The notes beneath the pieces were generated by a model that was given only the letters and a program-made list of their open reading frames with translations, was not told the DNA's origin and searched no databases. Of a stretch of DNA of 64,000 bases, positions 63,505 through 64,000 are shown piece after piece. The translations under genes and the position numbers were made by a program. Position 1 is the stretch's first letter. Each line of letters starts with the position of its first letter. The DNA comes from Isoetes taiwanensis (taxonomy: Eukaryota; Streptophyta; Lycopodiopsida; Isoetales; Isoetaceae). The DNA is taken from positions 4,436,384 through 4,500,383 of the forward strand of contig JAJEKV010000084.1 of the NCBI GenBank assembly GCA_021234155.1. Direction: 5' to 3'.

Positions 63505-63990
63505 GTTTTTGGATCGTAAGATGGTGATCTGTACCGTGGTTTGATTGTAGAAGCATTTGAGAGCATCATCATCCACTATGATTATATCATCCTTACCCCT
63601 GATACCAAGTTCACCATCATGTTACTCAAGTGTTTGATGAAGATGTGCTTGCCCTGATCCTTAGGGATTAGTGAACTTCACACATTTGTTCCGATCCCAA
63701 AGGGTCAATTCAATTTCTACATTTCCCCTGCCTCCAAAGTATCCTTGATGTTCCTTAGTTCCAGCTGGATACCAAATACCTCAACTCGGAATAACCCTAA
63801 TGCCTCGCCTAGCATCTCCTTCAGGCGCGGCCGCGATAGATCCACTTGGTGTTTGATCTTCACCGGGTGTCCGATGAAACCGCTCTAGCCACTTTATTTT
63901 TCTGAAAAGCTCTAAAGGACTCCGTTTAGGTCGAACACCACAACCTTCTTAGGAAACGCTAATGGAAGTCAAAACATCAAACATGTATCC
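63505..63990 (-). pseudogene. decayed FCP1/NIF-like HAD phosphatase fragment
   Basis: On the minus strand the first recognisable motif is KVVVFDLNGVL (about 63945-63910), the DxN-type first HAD motif seen in plant NLI-interacting-factor-like proteins. Then come RPRLKEMLGEALGLFRVEVF (about 63830-63770), LWDRNKC and finally KDDIIIVDDDALKCFYN (about 63592-63540), matching the order RPG..FL..., W.Q..C, and LLVDDSP.K..NP of the family. Frames change at least twice and several stops interrupt it, so it is a remnant. Active members dephosphorylate protein serines in the nucleus. The upstream part may continue beyond 63990. Confidence 0.6.
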
Positions 63991-64000
63991 CACAAGAAGA

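Noticed and set aside
63590-63600. CTGATACCA as minus-strand primer-binding site of an LTR retrotransposon
   Set aside because: Only 9 bases match the TGGTATCAG core, the following bases do not fit, and the segment reads as part of the FCP1-like remnant.

Overview
The window looks like repeat-rich nuclear DNA of a land plant. It holds Ty3/gypsy chromovirus retrotransposons, CACTA (En/Spm) DNA transposons with TNP2-type transposase exons, many Helitrons ending in hairpin plus CTAG, GT-AG introns, and fragments of plant-type nuclear genes. No bacterial or organellar gene set is seen. A DUF7869-type gene and the chromovirus-dominated content would fit a fern, lycophyte or bryophyte better than a flowering plant, but I cannot settle the species.

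Layout. 1-945: two head-to-tail Helitron ends on the minus strand. 980-2155: an uninterrupted reading frame whose last 93 residues are a histone H3 fold carried on a ~280-residue basic, charged N-terminal extension; I consider this the most unusual object here. 2671-3846: a decayed unknown gene. 4480-15975: two Ty3/gypsy chromovirus elements in tandem, the first heavily decayed, the second with pol broken by only two in-frame stops; LTR sequence lies between and after them. 16033-21394: a minus-strand Helitron carrying captured exons and a nested GA-rich Helitron (17526-19526). 23100-24061: LTR fragment. 24062-25921: possible further Helitron. 28288-30340: second GA-rich Helitron, an inverted copy of the first. 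33631-40474: a DUF7869-type gene split by a CACTA element (34792-40045, TSD TAT), which itself contains a third GA-rich Helitron (37894-39644). 41629-56506: a Helitron split by a 12-kb CACTA element (42127-54129, TSD ATC). That element carries a TNP2 transposase gene on the plus strand, a Transposase_24-like multi-exon gene on the minus strand, and captured host fragments including alanyl-tRNA synthetase. 58613: another Helitron 3' end. 63505-63990: a decayed FCP1-like phosphatase fragment.

How it fits together. Most sequence is mobile DNA inserted in mobile DNA, and the nesting gives relative ages: DUF7869 gene, then CACTA, then GA-rich Helitron; and Helitron, then CACTA. The two large elements show opposite nesting. 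Gene fragments lie inside both the Helitrons and the large CACTA element, in keeping with transduplication. The only candidate for an intact, possibly functional, non-transposon gene is the histone-fold frame, and its 5' end is not resolved.
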